Positions 1-9,359 of a DNA stretch of 64,000 nt are shown here, in pieces. A program made the position numbers and the translations under genes. How positions within the stretch are numbered: the stretch's first letter is position 1; the number at the start of each line of letters is the position of its first letter. Source of the stretch: Calothrix sp. HK-06 (lineage in GTDB: Bacteria; Cyanobacteriota; Cyanobacteriia; Cyanobacteriales; Nostocaceae). Below the pieces are notes generated by a model. That model was not told where the DNA came from, made no database searches, and saw only the letters and a program-made list of their open reading frames with translations. The stretch spans positions 87,110-151,109 of the forward strand of contig NZ_MRCD01000010.1 in assembly GCF_001904745.1 (NCBI RefSeq), given 5' to 3'.

Positions 1-2
1 GC

Positions 3-743
3 GATGTATCTAGTTTCGCGCATCCAAGTGCAGCAAGATTTTTAGCAAATACCTGGAACTTACTTCCCGAAACGAATCATAATCTTAGCGCTACTGGTGC
101 TTATACAGTTGCCGACTATAGACTGGCTATTCAAAAAATGGAAGGGTTTATGGCTTCACTCAAACCTGAAGTTATTTTTCGCTGTTTTCAAGATGAACCT
201 CGGCGCCATACTTATAATATTTTTGAATATTATGCCAAACGAAATATTGAGATTGCTCAACTATACCTAAAAGCTAAACTTGTCACCATTGCCTTGATTG
301 AAGCGATTTCATTTACCATAGGGTTAGACATTCCCTTAGTCATTATGATGGGGGAAGTGCCTTTGCGTGGTTTTACTTTTATGCGACTTGAACATTTCTT
401 GCCAGAAGTTGTAAATCCCCGTGAGATAAAAAACAATATTGAACAAGAGGTGTGGAATGTACTGAAATTTGGACGCGCTAAAAGTAACTACAGCGATTTA
501 CAACACTCTCCCATCGCTACATTTATTGTGAAACTAATTGGATTTGATGGTATTCAAAATCAGTGTGACTTGGCAAAACAGTTCTTTCTAGGTAACATTT
601 CCAGTGAAGAATTTATTGCCAGCTTTGAAAATGCTTTAGCAGAGAAAATTATTTACGCACTGCAAGAGTTATTTGAAAGTCGTAAAATTGCTGTTAGCCA
701 TTGTTATAAATTTACTTCAAACCAAAAAACTCAACATTATTGA
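3..743 (+). CDS. Hypothetical protein, 5' end outside the window
   Basis: The reading frame is open from position 3, the first codon visible in this frame, to a TAA ending at 743, so the gene begins upstream and about 246 C-terminal residues are seen. An internal ATG at 138 is possible but nothing marks it as a start. The middle has a hydrophobic stretch (LVTIALIEAISFTIGLDIPL); the rest is mixed helix-like sequence with several aromatic residues. I do not recognise a family or catalytic motif. The downstream gap of about 50 bp leads to a convergent gene on the other strand. Confidence 0.6.
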   Translation, partial: DVSSFAHPSAARFLANTWNLLPETNHNLSATGAYTVADYRLAIQKMEGFMASLKPEVIFRCFQDEPRRHTYNIFEYYAKRNIEIAQLYLKAKLVTIALIEAISFTIGLDIPLVIMMGEVPLRGFTFMRLEHFLPEVVNPREIKNNIEQEVWNVLKFGRAKSNYSDLQHSPIATFIVKLIGFDGIQNQCDLAKQFFLGNISSEEFIASFENALAEKIIYALQELFESRKIAVSHCYKFTSNQKTQHY

Positions 744-790
744 TTTTAATCCCCCCACACGTCAGGGGGCTAATAAGAAAAATATCAACT

Positions 791-2416
791 TTATTTTTGT
801 AATTCTGCACGTAATTTCGCCCATTTATTTAGAATATTTGGTTGCGATATCAATTGTTTCTGCAGCAGTATGGCATCATCTTGAATATCTACAATCCCAT
901 ATTTATATTCATTAATCAATCTGTCTACTAACGAAGCAAAATTAACTAAATCAGTTCGTTCATCTTGAAAGACTTTTTGGTAGCGTAAATCACGCCATAC
1001 ATCTGCTAATATAAATTCTACATATTCAATTTGCTTCAAATCGTTTTGTATTTGGATATGAGGTAAACGCACAATTTTACGACGAGTGGCAAGATGCGGA
1101 AGTAGATAAGTTGTTGTTGAAACGCTTGAAGAAGGATTTATATTATTCATCAACGTGCGGACGTGTCCTACATGTTCCCACTGACGAGTTAATGCAGTGT
1201 ATACCCAAGGATTAAATGATTCAGGTATTAAAAAGTAAAATGCACGATTTGGACTCGATATCATAGTAATAATTAATGATAAAACTATACACCTAATCCA
1301 CCATCGCTGTACAGAAGCATTAAACTTATTTTGATTTTGTGACCACCATATAATGGCGCCATAATAAATACCTGGCATTACAGTTAAAGCATATCGAATA
1401 TTCACACCAAGGGCAAGTTTTCGCTCTTGAATTAAAAGGACTAATAAAGGAGGACTTATTGTTATCCAAGCAGTAGGCGATATTACTGGTATAAATAACA
1501 AAGGCAACCAGTGGTTGAGCATGTATCGTACCCTTCTATCAAAAGGAATGAATACACTTTTGAAAACCTCTACAGGGTGAGTTATCATCCCCCACAAAAT
1601 TTGTAGCGTACTGGGACTATCATTACCAGGAGCAAATTTCCCAAAAATTCCTTTTAAATATAATCGTGAATTATCATTAGAAAATAATTCCATGACTTGA
1701 TTAGTTATCAGCGACACATAAGCAAAGCTAACCAAACACAAACCAATTCCGACCCTAGCATGACGACGAGTATATATTAAGTAAAGCCCAAAACCAAATA
1801 GAGTGATTCCGATATCTTCGCGAATTCCTAACGTTAATGCTACAAATAACCAAAACAATGACCATTTACGTTTTGCAAATGCCCAGAGCATACTAAATAC
1901 AAACAAAGGAATTTGACAATATTCATAAAAATTTGCCAATGTCGGCCCAATGACTGTATTGGCGCCAAAGTAAGCAGCTACTATTAAGACAGCAATGTTA
2001 GTAGGCAAATAATGACGCGAAGTAGCATAAAGAACCAAACCACCCGCTGTCATTAAAGCAACCTGTAAAATAACTAAGGTGGCGCCTGTTGGGAACAAAG
2101 CGTATATTGGCAACCATAATATAAAATCGATGACGAAGTGCTGTCCTAAATGATTATAGAAAACCTTATGTATCTGAGCATCAGCAATAACAGCACTGGA
2201 TTGACCCGACGATAACGAACCCTGGAAAAAACGTCCGTGGATAGTGTTCCAGAACAACTGGTCAAAAAGTGCTTGGTCATAAGAAGCATAGAAGCTGTAA
2301 AACCGATGTAGTGCAAAAAATGATACTAGTACAAAAAAAATGCCAGCTAGTACACATACAAGGCGCCAGCCAGAAGTTTCATCTAGTGACAACTTCTTGA
2401 TTTTGCTTATCAGCAT
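791..2416 (-). CDS. DUF2079 family multi-pass membrane protein
   Basis: 541 residues with about ten hydrophobic segments spread over residues 20-385, then a soluble C-terminal part. The N-terminal HRFYSFYASYDQALFDQ block and the nearby FNHLGQHF-like box (here FYNHLGQHFVIDFILWLPIY) are typical of DUF2079, a family of predicted inner-membrane proteins resembling GT-C glycosyltransferases. Sugar transfer to a lipid or protein acceptor is therefore an inference, not shown. ATG start; no partner gene is adjacent, and the gene converges with the gene that ends at 743. Confidence 0.85.
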   Translation of the reverse strand: MLISKIKKLSLDETSGWRLVCVLAGIFFVLVSFFALHRFYSFYASYDQALFDQLFWNTIHGRFFQGSLSSGQSSAVIADAQIHKVFYNHLGQHFVIDFILWLPIYALFPTGATLVILQVALMTAGGLVLYATSRHYLPTNIAVLIVAAYFGANTVIGPTLANFYEYCQIPLFVFSMLWAFAKRKWSLFWLFVALTLGIREDIGITLFGFGLYLIYTRRHARVGIGLCLVSFAYVSLITNQVMELFSNDNSRLYLKGIFGKFAPGNDSPSTLQILWGMITHPVEVFKSVFIPFDRRVRYMLNHWLPLLFIPVISPTAWITISPPLLVLLIQERKLALGVNIRYALTVMPGIYYGAIIWWSQNQNKFNASVQRWWIRCIVLSLIITMISSPNRAFYFLIPESFNPWVYTALTRQWEHVGHVRTLMNNINPSSSVSTTTYLLPHLATRRKIVRLPHIQIQNDLKQIEYVEFILADVWRDLRYQKVFQDERTDLVNFASLVDRLINEYKYGIVDIQDDAILLQKQLISQPNILNKWAKLRAELQK

Positions 2417-2523
2417 GTTACAGTTTACAACTTGTATATTTAAATGCCTACATAAATAACATATTGAGAAGCGAAAAACAAGATTTCAACAACCAATCAT
2501 AAATATGCGAAGAATCAATATTA

Positions 2524-2553
2524 TGTAGAGACGTTACATGTAGCGTCTCTACA
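2524..2553. repeat. Palindromic interspersed repeat (GTAGAGACG type)
   Basis: TGTAGAGACG and CGTCTCTACA form a 10-bp inverted repeat around a 10-base centre that is itself part-palindromic (TTACATGTAG). Such elements are common between genes in filamentous cyanobacteria. A second copy lies inside the alpha-mannosidase gene at 7634-7662. Confidence 0.8.
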
Positions 2554-2695
2554 TTTTTTACATTAATTAAAGAGTGGCGAAGTATATTTATTTACTTTAA
2601 AATAGAAAATATATAAATTAGCTCTATAGAAAGAGGCTTAAATCGAGTCTAAAAAGTTAAAATCAACGGCATTTAGTAAAATCTGTTATAAAATC

Positions 2696-3766
2696 GTGAT
2701 AAATCAGAAATCGCAAAGTTATATTAGTGTCATAAACCCTCAGTTACAAGCATTTTCAGATGAGGGTGATAAAAATAGCTATAAATATAGCTGGTTTGAC
2801 TGGTTTTGCTTATGGTATCCCCCAGGATGGTTAGTTTTATTAAATCGTCACTGGCAACATTACCATTCTGACCCTGATGGTTGGAAATGGTATGAGTATG
2901 GATTATTTCTTATTCCTGGTGGATTTTACTTAGCTTTATTAATACGTTGGTTACGTTTAGGTTGTCGCTCACCCCGTAACGAACAAACTGAGTTTAATCA
3001 TAATTATCAACAGGCATTTCGTCAGGAAATATTGACACCGATTATTAAAAAATATTTCCGGGCAGAGTTACAGCAAATTGACAATTTACCAGCAACAGAG
3101 CCTCTAATAGTAGTTATGAATCATGCTGGAATGTGCTTTCCTTGGGATTTTATAACTCTTGGATATTTACTGAGCGAAAAACGTAATTGGACTATAAAAC
3201 CACTTGCTGGAGTAGCTTTATTTGAACACCCTTGGATAGTCTGGTGGTTGCCTGTGGGATGGTCAAACGTTCTGGGTGGTATACGTGCCGAATTTAAAGC
3301 GTTTGAAAATGCTGTTAAAGAACGTCAGGTAATTCTTTATGCTCCTGAAGGATTGCGTGGACCGCAAAAAGGTTGGCAAAAACGCTATCAGTTACAAAAC
3401 TTTGATATTAGCTTTGAGCAATTAAGTCAGCGTTATCAGGTTCCAGTTCTGCCAGTAATTTGTGTTGGCAGCGAGAATTTACATCCTTTCGCTATTAATA
3501 TCAAAAAAATTCAAAAACTATTCAATCTACCATTTTTGCCAATTTCCCCATTAATACTATTACTAGCTATTTTTCCTTCAATGGGTGTTTGGGCTATGCG
3601 CGCGCGGTTGCGTTATTACATTCAAAGTCTTGAAGAGATTGGGATGGAAAAAGTTGATGATAACCGTACAGAGGCTTATCAAAGAGCGCAAGCATTAAAG
3701 GAAAAAATGCAGAAATCCATAGATGTGAAACGGGCAGGGATGCCCGTTCCACAAGAGTATTTGTAA
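2696..3766 (+). CDS. Lysophospholipid acyltransferase-like (PlsC/LPLAT superfamily) protein
   Basis: 356 residues from a GTG start (no ATG occurs until residue about 140). The acyltransferase core is visible as VVMNHAGM near residue 140 (NH box with an Asp nine residues on), a positively charged middle, APEGLRG near 216 (the P-E-G box), and VPVLPVICVG near 252. The layout resembles MGAT/LPLAT-like enzymes that acylate lipid acceptors at the membrane. A tryptophan-rich N-terminus (residues 32-75) includes a likely membrane-associated segment. The last 11 residues are encoded by an interspersed GGGCAGGGATGCCC repeat, so the natural C-terminus was probably altered. Substrate unknown. Confidence 0.75.
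   Translation: MINQKSQSYISVINPQLQAFSDEGDKNSYKYSWFDWFCLWYPPGWLVLLNRHWQHYHSDPDGWKWYEYGLFLIPGGFYLALLIRWLRLGCRSPRNEQTEFNHNYQQAFRQEILTPIIKKYFRAELQQIDNLPATEPLIVVMNHAGMCFPWDFITLGYLLSEKRNWTIKPLAGVALFEHPWIVWWLPVGWSNVLGGIRAEFKAFENAVKERQVILYAPEGLRGPQKGWQKRYQLQNFDISFEQLSQRYQVPVLPVICVGSENLHPFAINIKKIQKLFNLPFLPISPLILLLAIFPSMGVWAMRARLRYYIQSLEEIGMEKVDDNRTEAYQRAQALKEKMQKSIDVKRAGMPVPQEYL
3731..3755. repeat. REP-like repeat (GGGCAGGGATGCCC...CACAAG)
   Basis: A short palindrome, CGGGCAGGGATGCCCG, is followed by TTCCACAAG. The same unit recurs near 5234, 5965, 25958 and 44054, and inverted at 35172 and 41289. Here it overlaps the end of the acyltransferase gene. A related palindrome (GTAAGGTGGGCATTGCC) follows at about 3764-3787. 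Confidence 0.8.
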
Positions 3767-3786
3767 GGTGGGCATTGCCAGCCCTA

Positions 3787-4470
3787 CTAATTGCCAAAAC
3801 GATAACCTTTACCATAAACGGTATGGATTAATTGTGTTTCTCCTGTAGATTCGATTTTGCGACGTAGTAGGCGAATTAATGCTGCAATTACATTACTACT
3901 TGGTTGCTCCATATCGTTCCATAAATTTTCCATAATTTGGGCATGTGTAAGTAACTGCCCTGCATTTTCCATAAAATATTGTAATAACTGACTTTCTTTT
4001 TCTGATAGTTCGATTACTCTACCAGTACGGTAAGCAACTTGATTTTCGATATCTAATTCTAAATCAGCTTTAATTAAACGCGCAGTAGGTACCTCTTGCA
4101 CTTGTGTAGTTGATGAACGTCGCAGCAGTGCCCGTACTCGTGCTAGTAACTCCCGCAGTTCAAAGGGTTTAACTAAGTAATCATCGGCTCCTGCATCTAA
4201 ACCAAGAACTCGGTCATCAAGCGTATCTTTTGCTGTGAGAAATAGTACAGGTGTTGTTTTACCTTGGCGCCGGAGTTCTTGACAAATTTCTAGCCCGCTT
4301 TTTCCAGGTAACATCCAATCTAAAATCAACAAGTTATAATCGCCACTCAGTGCTAGCTCACTGCCATGTACTCCATCATAGGCAGCATCAACGTTATACC
4401 CTTCGCGCGTCAGTAATCGACTTAAAGGGTCTGTAAGCTCTACTTCGTCATCAACCAAAAGGATTTTCAT
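3787..4470 (-). CDS. rppA: OmpR-family response regulator, RppA-like
   Basis: 227 residues: receiver domain at 1-115 with acidic DDE at 7-9, phospho-acceptor Asp near 51 (LLILDWMLPG), Thr in FLTAKD and Lys in YLVKPFE; then an OmpR/PhoB winged helix (about 130-225) ending in HTVYGKGYRFGN. The sequence is closest in my memory to cyanobacterial RppA, a redox/nickel-linked regulator usually paired with kinase RppB. No kinase gene is next to it here, so it appears orphaned. It is divergent from hisG with a very short gap (about 35 bp), so the two promoters must overlap the neighbouring 5' ends. Confidence 0.8.
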   Translation of the reverse strand: MKILLVDDEVELTDPLSRLLTREGYNVDAAYDGVHGSELALSGDYNLLILDWMLPGKSGLEICQELRRQGKTTPVLFLTAKDTLDDRVLGLDAGADDYLVKPFELRELLARVRALLRRSSTTQVQEVPTARLIKADLELDIENQVAYRTGRVIELSEKESQLLQYFMENAGQLLTHAQIMENLWNDMEQPSSNVIAALIRLLRRKIESTGETQLIHTVYGKGYRFGN

Positions 4471-4505
4471 AATATTATATTTCTGTGAACCTGCCCCTAC
4501 TTCGT

Positions 4506-5153
4506 ATGATTACTGTTGCATTGCCCAAAGGTGGACTTTTAAAAGATAGCATTCGCTTATTACAAGATATTGGACTAGATTTTAGTGCTTTTTTAGACTC
4601 AGGAACTCGTCAATTACAACTGCCCGATGCAAGTGGAAAAGCTAAAGGGCTATTAGTTAGGGCACAAGACGTTCCAGTATATGTAGAATATGGGCAAGCA
4701 CATTTAGGTATAGTTGGATACGACGTATTACGAGAGAAAAAACCTAACGTAGCTCACCTTGTTGATTTAAAATTTGGTTACTGTCGATTATCAGTAGCAG
4801 TAAAAGAATCAAGTTCTTATCGTTCAGCATTAGATTTGCCAGCGAACGGTAGAGTTGCATCAAAATACGTCAACTGCGCGCGTGAATACTTCCAAAGTCT
4901 TGATTTACCAGTAGAAATCATCCCATTATCAGGTTCAGTGGAACTAGGACCCATCACAGGAATCTCCGAAGCTATCGTAGATATAGTATCCACAGGACGA
5001 ACCCTACACGAAAACGGTTTAATAGAAATCGAGAGACTGTACGAAAGTACCGCCCGTTTAATAGCCCACCCATTAAGTTACCGTTTAAACGTAGGTAGCA
5101 TGGACGAATTAATCAGCAAAGCCCGCCACGCCATTACCGTAGGAGCGGGTTAA
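4506..5153 (+). CDS. hisG: ATP phosphoribosyltransferase, short form
   Basis: First enzyme of histidine synthesis, joining ATP and PRPP. From ATG 4506 the protein is 215 residues ([14 protein letters not shown]), the usual length for short-form HisG; a GTG at 4485 would add seven untypical residues. The family signatures are clear: LPKG near the start, VYVEYGQA, the PRPP-loop region [10 protein letters not shown] near residue 165, and the ending [13 protein letters not shown]. Short HisG lacks the C-terminal regulatory domain and normally needs HisZ as partner, which is not in this window. Confidence 0.93.
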   Translation: MITVALPKGGLLKDSIRLLQDIGLDFSAFLDSGTRQLQLPDASGKAKGLLVRAQDVPVYVEYGQAHLGIVGYDVLREKKPNVAHLVDLKFGYCRLSVAVKESSSYRSALDLPANGRVASKYVNCAREYFQSLDLPVEIIPLSGSVELGPITGISEAIVDIVSTGRTLHENGLIEIERLYESTARLIAHPLSYRLNVGSMDELISKARHAITVGAG

Positions 5154-5233
5154 CCCATACCCTCCTTTCACAAACGCAAAATCCTCTAAACCCGCCCCCA
5201 AAACCCGCCCCCAGCACACAAAATACACAGGGC

Positions 5234-5256
5234 GGGCAAGGATGCCACCCCACAAG
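5234..5256. repeat. REP-like repeat copy
   Basis: GGGCAAGGATGCCACCCCACAAG, a slightly diverged copy of the GGGCAAGGATGCCC...CACAAG repeat. It lies just upstream of the methyltransferase start, so it is part of that gene's short 5' region. Confidence 0.6.
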
Positions 5257-5261
5257 AACCC

Positions 5262-5963
5262 ATGCAAAAACCAACAATTCATTTCGACAGCAACCCAACA
5301 GTACCAACCAGCGAATACGACGAAATGGCGCGTCAAGTCCTACCTGGTTACGAAGCAATGCATACAATGGCACTATCAATATTAAAATCCCAACTTCCAA
5401 CAACCGCGAACCTACTAATAGTAGGCGCCGGCACAGGAATGGAGTTGATACGATACAGTCAAAGTAACCCAAAATGGTCATTTCTAGGCATTGACCCTAG
5501 TGCCAACATGCTTGAAATAGCACGCACCAAAATCGAGCAACATAATTTATCGGAACGTATAACATTACAACAAACCTACACGCACGAATTAACATCAACA
5601 CCGTTATACGACGCAGCAACATCGATTTTGGTAATGCATTTCATTCCCGATGATAGTAAGCTAGGCTTTTTACAAAGTATTGCTCAACGCTTGAAAGAGG
5701 GGGCGCCTTTTATTTTAGTTGATATATTTGGTAAAAAAGGTACACCCGAATTTGAACGAATAATTACTTATATACAATCCTACTGGCAAGAAATGGGAAG
5801 AACTGAAATAAACATAAAAGAGATGCTTGCCACATTTGAAAAAGGTATTTATCCAGTAGAAGAAGCGCGTGTTTATGAATTATTACAGCAAACTGGTTTT
5901 ACAAATATAACAAGATTTTATACAGGACTTTGGGTAGGTGGTTGGGTCGCATCAAGAGGTTGA
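5262..5963 (+). CDS. Class I SAM-dependent methyltransferase
   Basis: 233 residues. Motif I is LLIVGAGTGMEL (residues about 49-60), followed by GIDPSANMLEIA as the acidic loop that holds the ribose of SAM, and a later ILVMHFIPDD block. It is a stand-alone Rossmann methyltransferase; nothing shows the substrate. Two REP-like repeats flank it directly (5234 and 5965). It lies 108 bp after hisG and could be co-transcribed. Confidence 0.85.
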   Translation: MQKPTIHFDSNPTVPTSEYDEMARQVLPGYEAMHTMALSILKSQLPTTANLLIVGAGTGMELIRYSQSNPKWSFLGIDPSANMLEIARTKIEQHNLSERITLQQTYTHELTSTPLYDAATSILVMHFIPDDSKLGFLQSIAQRLKEGAPFILVDIFGKKGTPEFERIITYIQSYWQEMGRTEINIKEMLATFEKGIYPVEEARVYELLQQTGFTNITRFYTGLWVGGWVASRG

Positions 5964-5964
5964 A

Positions 5965-5989
5965 CGGGCAAGGATGCCCATTCCACAAG
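5965..5989. repeat. REP-like repeat copy
   Basis: CGGGCAAGGATGCCCATTCCACAAG immediately after the methyltransferase stop codon, between two convergent genes. It is the same family as the copy at 3731. Confidence 0.8.
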
Positions 5990-6013
5990 ATGATAATGTC
6001 CTACAGAAAATAA

Positions 6014-9000
6014 TTAAATTGAAAAACTGACTTTATAACTATTGATTTTCCAGGGTTTGATTGATGACTCAGTACTCTGTAAAGGACGCTCTAACAAATC
6101 GACAGGTGCCTCCAAGACTATACCAAAATCACTTTGCGCTTTAATTTGTGTTTCTTTTCCGTTACATTCGTAACATCGAAGTATCCACTTATGAGAATCT
6201 TCAGCTTGTTTAAAAGCCATTAAAACAAGATTTTCGCTGCCTAAATTCAAAAAGCTAACGCTATCTTTAACTGACTCCAAGCCAGATATAACATCTTTAC
6301 GCATAACAACTTGTAACGGAGTATTTAATTCATACCCTTTTTGTACTGTTTGCGCTTCTTCCCAACTACCTGCATGAGGATACACAGCATACGTAAATTC
6401 ATGCATTCCTTTATCAGCTTCTGAGTCTGGCCATTCGGAACCTCGCAGTAAAGTTAATCGAAGTTGATTTGGTGTTGCGTCGTAGCCATATTTACAGTCG
6501 TTTAATAAACTAATACCGTAGGAATTCGAGGTTGTTATATCTGCCCATTTTAATGCTGGTACTTCCCATTTAGCTTTTTCTTCAGGTGTTTGGGGTTTTG
6601 TTGTACGCTTAATGGCGCCACAAGGTATTTCATAGGTAGCGAAATCTGATTCAATGTTAAGAGGAAAAGCAGCTTTAACTAAAACGTGACGTTCTTGCCA
6701 ATTAACGTGCGTTGCTATTTTGAGATACCGAGAACCTTTATCTAAAATATAATCTTGGCAAAATTCAGAATTTCCAAGGGTGCGAACTACACGTAAACGA
6801 GATTGTATGATACCTCTATCCAACCATTCTATAGATTTTAACTGGGTAGCTGGTAAAGGATGCTGTGCGTAATTTGGGTCTATATTCCAACCATCCCAAT
6901 ATTGACCGCTATCTTTCCAGCTTTGGAGTTGATTTCCGGCGCCATTAAGAATTTCTATTTGATTAACTAGGTCGTATATACTATCTAAATCCCCAGTATT
7001 TTCATTGACAACTACCCGTAGATATTCATTTTCTAGAGAAAATCCCTGAAATTCAGGTGTAGTAATGTTATCAGATGCACCTGGGCAAAGCCAAAAAATA
7101 CTGTAACCAACAGAGGGTATATTTTCAGCAAGAAATAATAGTTTAGACAAGTTGCTTAACTGTGAAGGTATTATACCGTCTGAAGAATAAACACAAGCAA
7201 AAGAAAAAGATTCGGGTAAGTCTACACTAACGACTTCAGTACGTGACCAGTTTAGGGAATTAAAAACAAAAATTGGTTTAGCGTCTTTGTGTAGTGGTGT
7301 AGGTAAAGGCGCCTGAATTGCAATTTCGTGTAAAGATTTATGTAAAATCTCAGTTCCGACTCTTTCAACTTCTTGCCATTCGGGTAGTGCGTCAGTATAA
7401 ACTTCGGTAATTGATGAACCAGGTAATATATCGTGGAACTGGTTGAATAATAACTTTTTCCAAGCAGTTTCCAATTCAGCTTTTGGATATTTCACTCCAC
7501 AGCGAATCGAAGCCCATGCAGCAAAAATTTCTGCCTCATATAATAAAATCTCACACTTTCGGTTGAAGCGTTTTTGGTCGGCATGTGTGGTATAACAACC
7601 CCGATGAAATTCCAAATATAATTCATCACAATATGTAGAGACGTGACATGTCACGTCTTCCATCAACATTGATTGAATACGACGTAAATAATTTTCGGCA
7701 GTAGTAAATTCTAATTTAGGGAAAACCTCAGATTTTTGCCAGCGTTGAGCGATTTCCAACATATCACGAGTAGGTCCACCACCGTGGTCGCCAACACCAG
7801 GAAGCCAAAGTGCATCTTTTATACCAGTTTGAGTTTCCCACTCACAGCTATACGCAGCCATTTTTTCTGGGTCAATACCTTCCCCAATAAGTCCCGACAT
7901 ATAACTAAATATCTCACTACCATCAGGAGAACGCCATAAAAAGGCGCCTTTCTGAAATTTGGTAGTGTCATTCCAGCGTAATTTCTGAGTCACAAAATAT
8001 TCAATACCAGCAGAAAGCATAAACTGTGGAAGTGTCCAGCAAAAACCAAAAGTATCAGGAACCCAGACAATAGGAGAAATTTTGCCAAACTTTTCTTGGG
8101 TGTAACGCTGCCCATAAAGAAGTTGTCGAACTATTGACTCTCCCGAAATCAAATTTAAATCAGGTTCGACCCAAAAGCCCCCTAAAACTTCCCATTTACC
8201 AGTTTGAACTGTAGCTTGAATCTGAGCAAATAAATCAGGACGATTTTCTTCTAACCAAGCATACAAAGCGGGAGTTGAGTGACAAAAAACCAAATCAGGA
8301 AAATCCTGCTGTAACTTTAATACTGACTCAAAAGTATTTTGTGCAGCGCGCCAAGTTTCTTCAACTTGCCATAACCATGCCAAGTCCAAATGCGCGTGAC
8401 CGAGGAGGTATATTGTTTTAGATTTTAAATCCTCCCAGACTTTAAGATATCCTCTCTCTGTGCCAAGAGTGTCTCCGTGGTAAAACTCATTAACAGCTTC
8501 AGCCAAAACAGATAACTTATCAGGAGCAAAACTCTCCAAATACTGTTTAACAACAGCAATCTCCGAAGCGACGAAACCGGGGTCATCAGGACTCCACGAC
8601 TCAAAAACGAGGTGCGAGCGCATCAAGGCGCCAGAGTCATGCACCGGACTAACTAAGCGCAGCGCTACAATAAAATCATCGCCAGGTGTAACTGCTTCCG
8701 ATAACAGTACACGTGGTGAAAAGTCAAACAAATCTCCAGCGGCAACAAGTTTACCATTAACATAAACTTGCACATCTTCTGCCCACCATACCAAAGCCAA
8801 GCGTAACGACTTTCGTTGTAGTGAATAGCTTGGCAGCAAACATTCGGGAACAGTAATCTTCTGCGCTAACCATAAAATCCTACGTCCAGGTTCCCAAGCA
8901 ATATGTCCTTTATGGTTAGTAATGGCGCCATCCCATTTTGATATATCTTCTTGAAATACCTGATTTGCCGTCAAATCTAAAAGTGAATATCGCCAAGCAG

Positions 9001-9088
9001 CTTGAACCTCGGTTTGAGATAGGGCGCGGAGGTTCTCAATTGCGGTGATAATTAATTTGGTATCAATTGCAGGGTTTTGAGGAGTCAT
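6014..9088 (-). CDS. Alpha-mannosidase, glycoside hydrolase family 38
   Basis: 1024 residues, full length for bacterial GH38. An N-terminal beta region is followed by the zinc-binding catalytic start HAHLDLAWLW (231-240) and the nucleophile box WVPDTFGF (about residue 344), then the three-helix and C-terminal beta-sandwich domains (FVFNSLNW near 605 marks their start). It removes alpha-linked mannose; a cytosolic place is likely since no signal peptide is visible. A palindromic DNA repeat lies in frame at 7634-7662, adding or replacing about ten residues (EDVTCHVSTY) before DELYLEFHRG. It stands alone with no sugar operon beside it. Confidence 0.92.
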   Translation of the reverse strand: MTPQNPAIDTKLIITAIENLRALSQTEVQAAWRYSLLDLTANQVFQEDISKWDGAITNHKGHIAWEPGRRILWLAQKITVPECLLPSYSLQRKSLRLALVWWAEDVQVYVNGKLVAAGDLFDFSPRVLLSEAVTPGDDFIVALRLVSPVHDSGALMRSHLVFESWSPDDPGFVASEIAVVKQYLESFAPDKLSVLAEAVNEFYHGDTLGTERGYLKVWEDLKSKTIYLLGHAHLDLAWLWQVEETWRAAQNTFESVLKLQQDFPDLVFCHSTPALYAWLEENRPDLFAQIQATVQTGKWEVLGGFWVEPDLNLISGESIVRQLLYGQRYTQEKFGKISPIVWVPDTFGFCWTLPQFMLSAGIEYFVTQKLRWNDTTKFQKGAFLWRSPDGSEIFSYMSGLIGEGIDPEKMAAYSCEWETQTGIKDALWLPGVGDHGGGPTRDMLEIAQRWQKSEVFPKLEFTTAENYLRRIQSMLMEDVTCHVSTYCDELYLEFHRGCYTTHADQKRFNRKCEILLYEAEIFAAWASIRCGVKYPKAELETAWKKLLFNQFHDILPGSSITEVYTDALPEWQEVERVGTEILHKSLHEIAIQAPLPTPLHKDAKPIFVFNSLNWSRTEVVSVDLPESFSFACVYSSDGIIPSQLSNLSKLLFLAENIPSVGYSIFWLCPGASDNITTPEFQGFSLENEYLRVVVNENTGDLDSIYDLVNQIEILNGAGNQLQSWKDSGQYWDGWNIDPNYAQHPLPATQLKSIEWLDRGIIQSRLRVVRTLGNSEFCQDYILDKGSRYLKIATHVNWQERHVLVKAAFPLNIESDFATYEIPCGAIKRTTKPQTPEEKAKWEVPALKWADITTSNSYGISLLNDCKYGYDATPNQLRLTLLRGSEWPDSEADKGMHEFTYAVYPHAGSWEEAQTVQKGYELNTPLQVVMRKDVISGLESVKDSVSFLNLGSENLVLMAFKQAEDSHKWILRCYECNGKETQIKAQSDFGIVLEAPVDLLERPLQSTESSIKPWKINSYKVSFSI
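7634..7662. repeat. Palindromic repeat inside the alpha-mannosidase gene
   Basis: TGTAGAGACGTGACATGTCACGTCTTCCA matches the intergenic palindrome at 2524-2553 (GTAGAGACG arm, ACATG centre). It is kept in frame and encodes roughly residues 475-485 of the enzyme. Confidence 0.75.
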
Positions 9089-9144
9089 ATTTGAGCTAAT
9101 ATATTTCAGTCTTTAACTTGAATAAAGTAGGACTTACGCTGCAT

Positions 9145-9213
9145 AAACCTGGTTTCTACGCAAAATCGTCATTTTTATTACATGCTATCAACGTATATTC
9201 CAGGTTTCTAGGT
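9145..9213. repeat. Diverged copy of the paired AGAAACC repeat
   Basis: ACCTGGTTTCTACG and CCAGGTTTCTAGG stand about 50 bp apart around a core whose complement reads GTAATAAAAATGACGAT. This matches the cores of the better copies at 15566, 19174 and 47658. It fills most of the 220-bp gap between two divergent genes. Confidence 0.55.
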
Positions 9214-9359
9214 TTGAATCTAATATGCTTTTTTAACACCTATTAAGTATTTACGTATTTTAAATTTTGGTTATAAAAGCTATTTAATACAGGTAGTATA
9301 GTTTCAGTTTGACCAATCACCCTTATTTTTGTCAGTCGTTTACAGTATCCATTTTTATC

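Noticed and set aside
3800..3830. CGATAACC motif resembling the complement of the tRNA-like insert
   Set aside because: It lies in the coding sequence for GKGYRFGN of the OmpR regulator and has no hairpin context; coincidence.
5134..5481. Minus-strand ORF opposite the end of hisG and the methyltransferase
   Set aside because: Antisense of two clear genes, composition unlike a protein (Trp, Cys, Gly rich).
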